DNA of 64,000 nt from an uncultured Clostridia bacterium (GTDB lineage Bacteria; Bacillota; Clostridia; Oscillospirales; Ruminococcaceae). The notes under the pieces are model-generated. The model did not search any database and had not been told where the DNA came from. It saw nothing but the letters and a program-made list of their open reading frames with translations. The translations under genes were made by a program, and so were the position numbers. The DNA lies in the NCBI GenBank assembly GCA_947588805.1, contig CANPYR010000004.1:1-64000 (forward strand). Direction: 5' to 3'. Shown here piece by piece: positions 15,331-26,181 of the stretch; position 1 is the first letter of the stretch; every line of letters starts with the position of its first letter.

Positions 15331-17070
15331 ATGGAAAAAGAATTGCTTTTAGGTAACGAAGCCGTCGCCCGAGGGCTTTATGAAGCCGGAGTCGGGTTTG
15401 TTTCGTCCTACCCCGGAACGCCTTCTACGGAGATCACCGAGACGGCTGTAAAATTTGATGAAATATACTGCGAGTGGGCTCCTAACGAGAAGGTCGCTTT
15501 TGAAGCCGCTTTCGGAGCTTCGCTCGGAGGAAAAAGAAGCTTTTGCGCGATGAAGCACGTCGGTCTTAACGTCGCCGCAGACCCTCTTTATACCGCGTCT
15601 TATATCGGCGTGAACGCAGGTCTTGTATGCGCGGTAGCGGACGATCCGGGAATGCATTCCTCGCAGAACGAGCAGGATTCAAGACGGCACGCGATAGCTT
15701 CAAAGGTCCCGATGTTAGAGCCGTGCGACTCGAAAGAATGCAAGGAGTATGCAAAGCTTGCGTATGAGATATCCGAAAAATTCGATACGCCGGTACTTTT
15801 AAGGCTCTCGACGAGGATCTCTCACTCACGCTCGCCGGTCGAGCTTCTTCCGAGAGAGGAGCTTCCTCTCAGGGAGTATAAAAAGGACGTTCAGAAAAAC
15901 GTCATGATGCCCGCGATGGCGAAGCCCGCGCATAAAAGAGTCGAGGAAAGGCTTTTAAAGCTTAAAGAGTACGCAGAGACTTCGGGGATAAATAAAATCG
16001 AATGGGGAGACAGAAAGCTCGGGATAATCGCCGCAGGATCCTCCTATACATACGCAAGGGAAGCTTTAGGGGAGTCCGCGAGCTATCTTAAGCTCGGGAT
16101 GGTAAACCCGCTTCCGGTCGAGCTTATAAGGGAATTTTCAGACGGAGTCGAGAAGGTGATAGTCGTTGAAGAGCTTGACGGTATAATCGAGGATCACTGC
16201 CTTAAAAACGGGATAAAAGCGATAGGGAAGGAGATATTCCCGCTCGAGGGGGAATTTTCTCAGGCGACGGTCAGGGAAGCCGTGCTCGGCAAAAAGCCGG
16301 AAACGGTAAGCTTTGACGGGGAGATCCCGGGAAGACCGCCGACGCTCTGCGCGGGATGTCCGCACAGAGGGCTGTTCTATGCGTTAAGAGGGCTTGATCT
16401 TTATGTGAGCGGCGATATCGGCTGCTATACCTTAGGCGCTCAGGCGCCGCTGTTGATGATAGATTCCGTGCTCTGCATGGGAGCTTCCATAAGCGGGCTT
16501 CACGGCTTTAACACGGTAAGAGGAAAGGAACAGGCGAAAAAGTCCGTAGCGGTGATAGGGGATTCGACGTTTATACATTCCGGGATAACGGGACTTATAG
16601 ATATTTCTTACAATCAGGGGCTTTCAACGGTTATAGTGCTTGACAACTCGATAACCGGAATGACCGGCCATCAGAACAATCCCGCGAACGGTCTTACGAT
16701 AAAAGGGGATCCGACGGCAGCGGTCGATCTTGAAGCTCTTGCAAGGGCGGTAGGATACAGAAGAGTCGCGGTAGTCGATCCGTATGACGTAGCTGCGACA
16801 AGAAAGGCAGTGATCGAGGAGCTTTCCGCAGAGGAGCCTTCGCTTATAATTGCAAGACGTCCCTGCGCTCTTCTTAAAAACGTGAAGCATGCTCCCGCTC
16901 TTAAGGTCGACCGTGAAAAATGCGTAGGATGTAAAGCTTGCCTGAACGTAGGATGCCCGGCGCTCTCTCAGAAGGATAAAAAAGCGGCGATAGATCCCAT
17001 GCAGTGCACGGGCTGCGGGATCTGCGCATACGCGTGCAAACCCGGAGCGATAGTAAAGGAGGGGATCTGA
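15331..17070 (+). CDS. iorA: Indolepyruvate:ferredoxin oxidoreductase, alpha subunit
   Basis: Oxidatively decarboxylates aryl pyruvates, formed by transamination of aromatic amino acids, to aryl-acetyl-CoA with reduction of ferredoxin. The 579 residues show the pyrimidine-binding domain (GNEAVARGLYEAGVGFVSSY, PGTPSTEI), the TPP-binding domain (CAGCPHRGLFY, SGDIGCYTLG, IGDSTFIHSGITG with LDNSITGMTGHQNNP), and a C-terminal ferredoxin domain with two [4Fe-4S] motifs, CVGCKACLNVGCPAL (about residue 531) and CTGCGICAYACKP (about 559). Length and domain order are normal. It starts at 15331 after an AAAAGGTGA site and is followed immediately by iorB. Confidence 0.96.
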   Translation: MEKELLLGNEAVARGLYEAGVGFVSSYPGTPSTEITETAVKFDEIYCEWAPNEKVAFEAAFGASLGGKRSFCAMKHVGLNVAADPLYTASYIGVNAGLVCAVADDPGMHSSQNEQDSRRHAIASKVPMLEPCDSKECKEYAKLAYEISEKFDTPVLLRLSTRISHSRSPVELLPREELPLREYKKDVQKNVMMPAMAKPAHKRVEERLLKLKEYAETSGINKIEWGDRKLGIIAAGSSYTYAREALGESASYLKLGMVNPLPVELIREFSDGVEKVIVVEELDGIIEDHCLKNGIKAIGKEIFPLEGEFSQATVREAVLGKKPETVSFDGEIPGRPPTLCAGCPHRGLFYALRGLDLYVSGDIGCYTLGAQAPLLMIDSVLCMGASISGLHGFNTVRGKEQAKKSVAVIGDSTFIHSGITGLIDISYNQGLSTVIVLDNSITGMTGHQNNPANGLTIKGDPTAAVDLEALARAVGYRRVAVVDPYDVAATRKAVIEELSAEEPSLIIARRPCALLKNVKHAPALKVDREKCVGCKACLNVGCPALSQKDKKAAIDPMQCTGCGICAYACKPGAIVKEGI

Positions 17071-17643
17071 ATGTCGGTAAAGAATATACTCATAGTCGGC
17101 GTTGGGGGTCAGGGCACTCTTTTGGCGTCCAAGATAATGGGAAAGGTATACCTCGGAAGAGGATACGACGTAAAGGTGAGCGAGGTGCACGGAATGTCCC
17201 AGCGCGGAGGTTCCGTGGTAACATATGTAAGATACGGAGAAAAGGTCTGGTCGTCGGTGATAGAGAAGGGCGAAGCGGATGTGATAATATCCTTCGAGCA
17301 GCTTGAATCCGCAAGGTGGCTTGAATATCTCAGACCGGACGGCGTTTTGGTATCGAGCACGCAGAAGCTCGACCCCGCGACGGTGATAATGGGAAAAGCT
17401 GAGTATCCCGAAAAGGTTCTTGAAAGAATAGAGAAGCTCGGGGTGAAGGTGATATCGCTTGCGGCCGACGAGCTTGCTGAGGAAGCGGGTAACGCAAGAT
17501 CGGCAAATATAGTTCTTTTGGGAGCATTTGCAAAGACTCAGGATATCCCCAAGGAGGTATGGAAAGAAGCGGTAGCCGCGACGGTCCCGAAAAAGACTCT
17601 TGAAACGAATCTGAAAGCCTTTGAATTGGGGTACAATAATTAG
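17071..17643 (+). CDS. iorB: Indolepyruvate:ferredoxin oxidoreductase, beta subunit
   Basis: A 190-residue gamma-type domain of the 2-oxoacid:ferredoxin oxidoreductase family: NILIVGVGGQGTLLASKIMG (nucleotide-binding glycine loop), VHGMSQRGGSVVTYVR and SFEQLESARWLEYL are all typical of IorB. It partners IorA in an alpha2beta2 enzyme. The gene begins directly after the iorA stop, with GGAGGGGAT overlapping the end of iorA, and is closed by an intrinsic terminator. Confidence 0.96.
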   Translation: MSVKNILIVGVGGQGTLLASKIMGKVYLGRGYDVKVSEVHGMSQRGGSVVTYVRYGEKVWSSVIEKGEADVIISFEQLESARWLEYLRPDGVLVSSTQKLDPATVIMGKAEYPEKVLERIEKLGVKVISLAADELAEEAGNARSANIVLLGAFAKTQDIPKEVWKEAVAATVPKKTLETNLKAFELGYNN

Positions 17644-17660
17644 GAAGAATCAAGAACCCA

Positions 17661-17693
17661 AAAACGCTGCGGAAAATTCGCCGCAGCGTTTTG
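17661..17693 (+). terminator. iorAB terminator
   Basis: AACGCTGCGG (17663-17672) pairs with CCGCAGCGTT (17681-17690) and continues into T. Confidence 0.85.
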
Positions 17694-17813
17694 CGTTGAT
17701 GAATGAGAGGGGAGCGGGAGTTGGGAGATACCGTTAGATATTAAGCCCCCTCCCCGCACCCCCAAATTCTCCCGAATGTAAAGTCATGTTGCGCAAATGT
17801 AAACCCAAAGCGG

Positions 17814-17842
17814 TTGCATAAGCAAGGGAATTCTGCTACAAT
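17814..17842 (+). promoter_or_regulatory. Promoter upstream of a broken HTH gene
   Basis: TTGCAT (17814-17819), 17 bases, TACAAT (17837-17842). Confidence 0.65.
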
Positions 17843-17871
17843 GATATCACAGAACCAAAGGAGGTTTCAGA

Positions 17872-18003
17872 ATGAATTTAGCGGAAAAGCTGAACGTATC
17901 CCGACAGGCCGTTTTCCCATTTGCTGACGGCCTGAAAAGTCACGCCGAGAAAATTCGCAAGATATTCCTGAGAGATCCCTTTTTCTTTGCGAAGAGATCT
18001 TAA
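17872..18003 (+). pseudogene. XRE-type HTH gene remnant, rearranged
   Basis: After AAAGGAGG, the ATG at 17872 reads [14 protein letters not shown], the second and third helices of an XRE helix-turn-helix; the family continues SKWE. Here the next bases are the reverse complement of another HTH gene, so the frame ends after 43 residues. Confidence 0.65.
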
Positions 18004-18023
18004 TTTTTCTGAAAATTATTCAT
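17878..18023 (-). pseudogene. Second XRE-type HTH remnant, head-to-head with the first
   Basis: The minus strand carries [20 protein letters not shown] then [13 protein letters not shown], a complete XRE HTH. Its ATG at 18021-18023 follows AAGGAG but is in another frame from the HTH, giving a stop after 7 codons. The gene also ends abruptly at 17878. Confidence 0.7.
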
Positions 18024-18382
18024 TATTGATTCTCCTTTAAATTGAATTGCGGCCGCTGAATATATAATAATTCTTTTTGATAAAAGAATCAATAACTTAT
18101 CATTTTAGTCCGTAACTCAAAAATTCAACCTTTGTTAGAGACATGAAAAAATGCTGCAAGTTATTTTTTTAAGTTTGCCGTTCTAAGCATGGCGTACATT
18201 TTGCCTATGGTTTTGTTGCGTTAAATCGCGGATGTCAAGTCACCACTAAGTTTTTTCTTATTCCTTTTTAGCCTTTTTCCGATTCAAATTCACTCTGCAA
18301 GCCGTTTCGGTCGATGACCTGCACGCACCTTTTTGTAACCTTTGCGTGTTTTCGGGATTTATGATGAAAAAATTTTTTCCTA
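18024..18382. other. Intergenic, no gene seen
   Basis: A/T-rich sequence between the broken HTH genes and the HxlR promoter. I see no intact frame, RNA or repeat in it; it may be worn coding sequence. Confidence 0.4.
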
Positions 18383-18411
18383 TTGCATTTATGCAGATGT
18401 TGCAGTATAAT
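18383..18411 (+). promoter_or_regulatory. Promoter touching the HxlR start codon
   Basis: TTGCAT (18383-18388), 17 bases, TATAAT (18406-18411). The ATG is at 18415, only 3 bases past the -10, so a normal transcript would begin at or after the start codon. Confidence 0.6.
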
Positions 18412-18414
18412 CAT

Positions 18415-18739
18415 ATGAAAACGAAAGCCGAGTTATTGCCCGAATGCCCGATCGCAACGACCGCTCAGCTCATCGTGAACAAGTGGAAGCTGTTGATTTT
18501 GCGGAATCTTTTACAGCGACCGTGGCGATTCAACGAGCTGCAAAAGAATTTAGAAGGCATAAGCCAAAAGGTGCCGACTGACAGCCTACGCTCGATGGAG
18601 GCGGACGGAATCATCACCCGCACCGTCTATGCCGAGGTCCCGCCGAGGCGGAGTATGCCCTGTCGGAACTGGGGAGAGTTTGAAGCCGATACTTGAAGCG
18701 ATGAGGGTGTGGGGAGAAAATTTATGGGCGAACATATAA
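18415..18739 (+). pseudogene. HxlR-family regulator, two frameshifts
   Basis: Begins MKTKAELLPECPIATTAQLI then NKWKLLILRNLLQRPWRFNE and TDSLRSMEADGIITRTVYAE, a clear HxlR winged helix. Near 18650 the frame shifts to EYALSELGR, and near 18680 again to LKPILEAMRVWGENLWANI, which reaches the family's normal end. All segments survive, so the decay is recent, or both shifts are sequencing errors. Confidence 0.82.
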
Positions 18740-18802
18740 AAACCGCCTGATTGGCATAACAAGGTTTGGCTTGAAAGGTGCGCCGAAAGTGGAAATACGC
18801 AT

Positions 18803-18837
18803 AAAAAAGCCATACCCAAAATCTCGGATATGGCTTT
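18803..18837 (-). terminator. Terminator of the atp operon
   Basis: On the minus strand, CAAAGCCATA pairs with TATGGCTTT and is followed by TTTTTT, about 120 bases after the atpC stop. Confidence 0.8.
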
Positions 18838-18955
18838 GTAAGTACATTTTTTGCAAACCGTTGTACCGTAATCTTAATATGCAGGGGGATTCGCTTTCCT
18901 TTTCTCCAATTCCCCCGCCTTGCCTATTTGCCTATTTGCCTACTTGCCGCCTTCA

Positions 18956-19369
18956 CTACTTCCCCGCTTTCTCTGCGATCCTTATTCTCAGCTCCGCGCG
19001 ACGGAGCTTTATCTGCGCCAGCTTTTTCGCAGCGTCGTTCTTCGGGCTCTCTATTCTTCCGAGAGCCTTTTCTTTTGCGGCTTCGGCTCTTTTTATGTCT
19101 ATATCCTCGGCCCACTCAAACGTCGTCGGAGCTAAGAATACCCCGTCCTTCGTGACGTTTAAAAGACCTCCGCAGCAGGCTGCGATTTTAGGCTCGCCTT
19201 CGTCTCCGGGGTAGACCCTGCATTCTCCTATTCCTACTGCGGTAAGATATGGGATATGCCCGGCAAGGATCGATACGTCTCCGTCGATGGAGCGAAGCGT
19301 TATCTGGCGCGCTTTTCCGTCGTAGAAAACGCCGTCCGGAGATACTATTTTCAGATCAAATTCTGACAC
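18956..19369 (-). CDS. atpC: F1 ATP synthase epsilon subunit
   Basis: A 137-residue central-stalk subunit: N-terminal beta-sandwich with FDLKIVSPDGVFYDG, RSIDGDVSILAGHIPYLTAV (canonical GxxGxxxILxxHxP) and GGLLNVTKDGVFL, then a C-terminal helical hairpin. It couples gamma rotation and inhibits ATP hydrolysis. The start is GTG at 19369 with AAAGGAG upstream. It is the last gene of the operon, 28 bases after atpD. Confidence 0.96.
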   Translation of the reverse strand: MSEFDLKIVSPDGVFYDGKARQITLRSIDGDVSILAGHIPYLTAVGIGECRVYPGDEGEPKIAACCGGLLNVTKDGVFLAPTTFEWAEDIDIKRAEAAKEKALGRIESPKNDAAKKLAQIKLRRAELRIRIAEKAGK

Positions 19370-19397
19370 ACGCCTTAACTCCTTTCAGGAAGAAGAA

Positions 19398-20846
<1,449 letters not shown>

Positions 20847-20852
20847 TTACAC

Positions 20853-21698
20853 CTATTCGGCCTGCGCTCCCGAAACTATTTCGGTTATCTGCTGAGTTAT
20901 CGAGCTCTTTCTCGCCTTGTTATATTTAAGCTGAAGATCCGATATAATGTCGTCGGCGTTAGAAGTGGCGCTTTCCATCGCGGTACGTCTTGACGCAAGC
21001 TCGCTTGCAAAGCTTTCGCATACCGCGCCCCAGATAAGCCCGGCTACGGTATCGGGGATGATTGAGTTGAACACCGCTCCCGCGCCCGGCTCCACAAGAG
21101 TGAATCCCGGCTCGGGGCCGTCCGAAAGAAGGCTTCGGTCAAGCGGAAGAAGCTTAAGCTGAGCTGGCTCCTGTCCGAGCATGGAAACGAAGTTGGTATA
21201 CACGCATACTATTTCGTCTATTTCGCCGTCAAGATACATCCTGCATAAAAGCCTTGATATCTCAAAGCAGTCCCCGACGTCGATATCCTCTACCGAGACG
21301 TACTCATCGGTTATTATCTCATACCCGCGGCGCTCGAAGTGCTCAAGCGAACGCTTTCCGATAGGAAGCACCGCGACGTTTTTTCCTTCGGATATTCCGG
21401 AAGCGAATTTGAAGAGGTTGTTATTGTATCCCCCCGCGAGACCTCTGTCTCCGGCTATCGCTATCATGCAGCTCTTTTTTACTTCACGAAGGTCGCAGTA
21501 GAGCGTATCGAGCGGAGAGACGGCTCCGGCTACGTCCGAAAGAGCCGAGTAAAGCTCGGTGTAAAACGGTCTTATCCTGTCTATCCTCTCGCGCGCCTTT
21601 GAAAGCTTAGATATCGCGACAAGCTCCATCGCCTTCGTTATCTGGCGCGTTCCGGAGATGGATTTGATCCGAAGGTTTATTTCCTTCATAGAACTCAT
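20853..21698 (-). CDS. atpG: F1 ATP synthase gamma subunit
   Basis: A 281-residue rotor shaft. The N-terminal MKEINLRIKSISGTRQITKA and the C-terminal SRRTAMESATSNADDIISDL with LKYNKARKSSITQQITEI are the invariant coiled-coil ends that penetrate the alpha3beta3 ring; DRGLAGGYNNNLFK is the central family block. It follows atpA by 35 bases. Confidence 0.97.
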   Translation of the reverse strand: MSSMKEINLRIKSISGTRQITKAMELVAISKLSKARERIDRIRPFYTELYSALSDVAGAVSPLDTLYCDLREVKKSCMIAIAGDRGLAGGYNNNLFKFASGISEGKNVAVLPIGKRSLEHFERRGYEIITDEYVSVEDIDVGDCFEISRLLCRMYLDGEIDEIVCVYTNFVSMLGQEPAQLKLLPLDRSLLSDGPEPGFTLVEPGAGAVFNSIIPDTVAGLIWGAVCESFASELASRRTAMESATSNADDIISDLQLKYNKARKSSITQQITEIVSGAQAE

Positions 21699-21733
21699 AC
21701 GCCGTCGCTCCTTTCATAAGTCATAAGCTGAAA

Positions 21734-23242
21734 TCAGATCCCGGAAATATATTTTTCGGTGTACTTCTCAACCGCAGTCGAAAGCTCGGCCTTATGTTCG
21801 TCGTCAAGCCCGCCGCCGGTGAGAAAGTAATCCAAAAGCTCGCGGTGATAGGAATTCATCTCAAAATAGAGTCCCTTTTCATAGTCCTTTACTTTTTCCA
21901 CGGGAACGTCCTTTAAATAATTGTTTACCGCCGCGAATATTATGCAGACCTGAAGCTCTACGGGTACCGGAGAATTGCGGTCCTGCTTCAGAACCTCGAC
22001 TATTCTTTCGCCCTGAGCAAGGCGGTCCTTAGTATCCTTATCAAGATCCGAGCCGAACTGAGCGAAGCTTTGAAGCTCACGGTACTGCGAATACAGGAGC
22101 TTCAGAGTGCCCGAGACCTGCTTCATAGCCTTTAGCTGAGCGGCGCCGCCGACTCGGGATACCGAAATACCCGGGTTCACGGCGGGCATTATTCCGGAGT
22201 TGAACATCTCGGTCTCAAGGAAAATCTGACCGTCGGTTATTGAAATTACGTTAGTCGGGATGTAAGCGGAAACGTCTCCCGCCTGAGTCTCGATTATCGG
22301 AAGCGCTGTCAGAGAACCCCCTCCGGCTTCGGGAGAAAGCCTTGCGGCGCGCTCTAAAAGTCTTGAATGGAGATAGAATACGTCTCCGGGATAAGCTTCT
22401 CTTCCCGGCGGGCGGCGAATCAGAAGCGACATGGTCCTGTAGGCGACGGCGTGCTTGGAGAGGTCGTCGTAAATGACAAGAGCGTCAAGACCCTGCTTCA
22501 TGAAGTATTCTCCCATCGTGCAGCCGGCGTAGGGAGCTATATACTGTAATGTTGAAAGCTCCGAAGCGGTAGAGCTTACTACTATCGTGTATTCCATCGC
22601 TCCCGCACGGGTAAGAGTCTCCACCAGCTGCGCTACTGTCGAATTCTTCTGACCGATGGCTACGTATATGCAGATACAGTTTTTACCCTTTTGGTTTATA
22701 ATGGTATCGGTTGCGATAACCGTCTTACCGGTCTGGCGGTCGCCGATGATAAGCTCGCGCTGACCTCTTCCTATCGGTATCATCGAGTCTATGGCCTTGA
22801 TACCCGTCTGGAGCGGGACCGAGACGGATTTTCTCTCGATTATTCCCGTGGCCTTCTGCTCTATCGGGAGCACGGCTTCGCTTTCAATAGGTCCTTTTCC
22901 GTCGATAGGGCGGCCGAGGGCGTTTACGACTCTTCCTATGAGTCCCTTTCCGACCGGGACCGATACTACCGAGCCGGTTCTTTTAACTACGTCGCCCTCC
23001 TTGATTCCTACGTCCGAGCCGAGCATAACTACCGAAACGGAGTCCTCCTCAAGATTTAAGCACATCCCATAGGAGCCGTTCGGGAACTGCACGAGCTCGT
23101 TTGAAAGGCAGTTGTCAAGACCGTACACCGAAGCTATACCGTCGCCGACGGTTATGACCGAACCGGTTTCGGAGAGCTCGGCTTTAACGTCGTAGTTTTT
23201 TATCTGTGCCTTTATGATGTTTGAAATATCCTCTATATTCAT
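21734..23242 (-). CDS. atpA: F1 ATP synthase alpha subunit
   Basis: The 502 residues have Walker [16 protein letters not shown] (about residues 168-182), [14 protein letters not shown], the arginine-finger region [12 protein letters not shown] with [19 protein letters not shown], and the N-terminal crown. Its start overlaps the atpH stop by 4 bases, a translational-coupling arrangement. It is a non-catalytic nucleotide-binding partner of beta. Confidence 0.98.
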   Translation of the reverse strand: MNIEDISNIIKAQIKNYDVKAELSETGSVITVGDGIASVYGLDNCLSNELVQFPNGSYGMCLNLEEDSVSVVMLGSDVGIKEGDVVKRTGSVVSVPVGKGLIGRVVNALGRPIDGKGPIESEAVLPIEQKATGIIERKSVSVPLQTGIKAIDSMIPIGRGQRELIIGDRQTGKTVIATDTIINQKGKNCICIYVAIGQKNSTVAQLVETLTRAGAMEYTIVVSSTASELSTLQYIAPYAGCTMGEYFMKQGLDALVIYDDLSKHAVAYRTMSLLIRRPPGREAYPGDVFYLHSRLLERAARLSPEAGGGSLTALPIIETQAGDVSAYIPTNVISITDGQIFLETEMFNSGIMPAVNPGISVSRVGGAAQLKAMKQVSGTLKLLYSQYRELQSFAQFGSDLDKDTKDRLAQGERIVEVLKQDRNSPVPVELQVCIIFAAVNNYLKDVPVEKVKDYEKGLYFEMNSYHRELLDYFLTGGGLDDEHKAELSTAVEKYTEKYISGI

Positions 23243-23805
23243 CTGTCATCACCGCTTTTCTGTAATTCGGGGGTTTTGATAGCGCCCAAAAGTCCCGAAA
23301 GCTTTCCTCTTACGCTCGCGTCGTAGCGCTTGCCGTCGTATTCGAGCCTTATGCCGCCTATGCAGGACGGATCGGTAAAGGCTTCAAGAAGCACTTTCCT
23401 GCCTGTTTTACGCTCAAGCTGCTCCGAGAGTCTTTTTTTCTGCTGATCGCTGAGCGCTACCGCCGAATACGCTTTGACGGGTAAGATCCCGTTGTCGGCG
23501 CAGTAGAGCTCCTTATAGACCTCATAGCATTTTCCGACCGAAGCCATCCGTCTTTTTTCGGATAAGAGCTTCAGAAAATTCAGAAGACTGCGGTCTATTT
23601 TTCCTTCAAAGACTTTTCCGACAAGATCAACTCTCTCGCTTTTCGGAAAGCTCGGGATCGAAACGTACCGTATAAAATCCGGGGACGCTTCAAAAAGCTT
23701 GGCAAGCTCTGAAAATTCGTTGAAAACGGTTTCGGAGGTGTTCTCCTCGACGGCGAGGTTATAAAGCGCCGTACCGTATTCGCGTGAAAAATTATTTACG
23801 TTCAA
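23239..23805 (-). CDS. atpH: F1 ATP synthase delta subunit
   Basis: A 188-residue OSCP-type subunit: the N-terminal helical domain opens [20 protein letters not shown], with [19 protein letters not shown] in the middle and the C-terminal [19 protein letters not shown] with SVRGKLSGL. It links the b stalk to the top of F1. It begins 3 bases after atpF and overlaps atpA. Confidence 0.95.
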   Translation of the reverse strand: MNVNNFSREYGTALYNLAVEENTSETVFNEFSELAKLFEASPDFIRYVSIPSFPKSERVDLVGKVFEGKIDRSLLNFLKLLSEKRRMASVGKCYEVYKELYCADNGILPVKAYSAVALSDQQKKRLSEQLERKTGRKVLLEAFTDPSCIGGIRLEYDGKRYDASVRGKLSGLLGAIKTPELQKSGDDR

Positions 23806-23808
23806 AGA

Positions 23809-24327
23809 CTATTCCCCCAGACTTTCAATCGCTTCGTTGATAAGCTCTTCGTGAGTCTTGGGATCGATTTCTTTTCCCACGACCTTCGTCGCCAGATCTA
23901 TTACCATTTCGCCCAGCTCGTCCCGCATTTCTTCCACGGCTTTTCTTCTTGCAAGCTCGATATCCTCGTCGGCGTTTTTGCGCCTTCTCTCGGCTTCGGC
24001 TCTTGCGTTCTGAATTATCTCCGCGGACTCCGCTTTCGCGCGCTCCGACGCCGAGGAAATAAGGCTGTCGGCTTCGGATTTTGCGGCGCTGAGTTTTTTC
24101 TGATACTCGGCCTTTTCGTTCTCCGCGTCGGATAAAGCCTTATCCGCGTCGGAATAGGTCTTATTTATCTCCTCCTCGCGCTGTCTGAGAATGTTCTGCA
24201 CGGGCTTGAAGAGGAACTTTTTAAGTATCAGGACAAGTATCAGAAGGTTTCCTACCGCCATAAGGATATGCCAGACGTTGACCGATAAAAAGTCAAGCGT
24301 AGCGGAGGCAATTACAACATTCAACAT
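23809..24327 (-). CDS. atpF: Fo ATP synthase b subunit
   Basis: A 172-residue peripheral stalk: one N-terminal membrane helix (WHILMAVGNLLILVLILKKF) and a long charged coiled coil rich in Ala/Glu/Lys (for example INKTYSDADKALSDAENEKA). Normal length. The start at 24327 has an AGGTGG site. Confidence 0.95.
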   Translation of the reverse strand: MLNVVIASATLDFLSVNVWHILMAVGNLLILVLILKKFLFKPVQNILRQREEEINKTYSDADKALSDAENEKAEYQKKLSAAKSEADSLISSASERAKAESAEIIQNARAEAERRRKNADEDIELARRKAVEEMRDELGEMVIDLATKVVGKEIDPKTHEELINEAIESLGE

Positions 24328-24381
24328 AATTTACCACCTTCTCTGCGTTACGGACAGCACGCAGTATTCGCTTCATCCGGA

Positions 24382-25475
<1,094 letters not shown>

Positions 25476-25492
<17 letters not shown>

Positions 25493-25895
25493 CGCCCTCC
25501 TTTGATTTTTTTCTGTTTAAAGCCTGATATGCCGCCACCGTCGCCCTCGGAACGAGCATCGAAAGAGCGAGCGGAAGCCAGTGGAAGATGCCGAATTCGA
25601 CGGCAAGAAACACCCCGGCGCCCATAAAGATCACCAAAAGAAACATTCTGAGACTGTAAGCGGACTGAACTCTTTTTTTGACGGTCTCGGGATCCGCTTC
25701 CACGGCCTTTGCGGTGGCTCTGGCGAAGAGGTAATAGTAAAGAGTCATGACCGCGGAGCCGTAGAGAGCTCCGAAGAAAACCGCAAGAGAAAGTCTTTCA
25801 GCGATCAGGAAGGCTATGCAGACGAGCGGGATATATACGGCGAAGCCGAGCAGAATGCAGAGCATAAAATCTCTGACGGCCTTTTTGCTTTCCAT
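25476..25895 (-). CDS. atpI: ATP synthase subunit I-like membrane protein
   Basis: A 139-residue protein with four predicted membrane helices in the ATP-synt_I arrangement (two pairs; ALYGSAVMTLYYYLFARAT in the centre and FGIFHWLPLALSMLVPR at the end). It is the first gene of the atp operon, where AtpI commonly sits and helps c-ring assembly or ion supply. Its start at 25895 has a strong AAGGAGGT. The family is poorly conserved, so assignment leans on topology and position. Confidence 0.85.
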
Positions 25896-25958
25896 CCGAC
25901 TACCTCCTTAGGAAAAGCCCTCCCCGGGCGGGATATTTTTTCTAATCTGCCAATCGTA

Positions 25959-25987
25959 ATTATAAATCATTTGCGGCAAAATGTAAA
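25959..25987 (-). promoter_or_regulatory. atp operon promoter
   Basis: On the minus strand, TTTACA (25982-25987), 17 bases, TATAAT (25959-25964), about 65 bases before atpI. Confidence 0.85.
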
Positions 25988-26132
25988 GGGCTTTTTTATT
26001 ATTTTCGGTGATATGCTGTATACTTTCCCACTTTGCCGAAAAAAATTGTAAAAATGCGCTGATTCCGATACCCTTGCGGCGCGTATACGCGCTGCGCGCG
26101 CCAGGACCTGGAGCCGCAAAATTAAAAACTGC

Positions 26133-26171
26133 AAAAAAGCTTTTCGGGAGCGAAACCCGCGCTCCGCTCCC
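26133..26171 (-). terminator. Terminator of the glucan synthase gene
   Basis: GGGAGCG/CGCTCCC arms followed on the minus strand by GAAAAGCTTTTTT, 11 bases past the stop. Confidence 0.75.
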
Positions 26172-26181
26172 TTCGGTTAAA

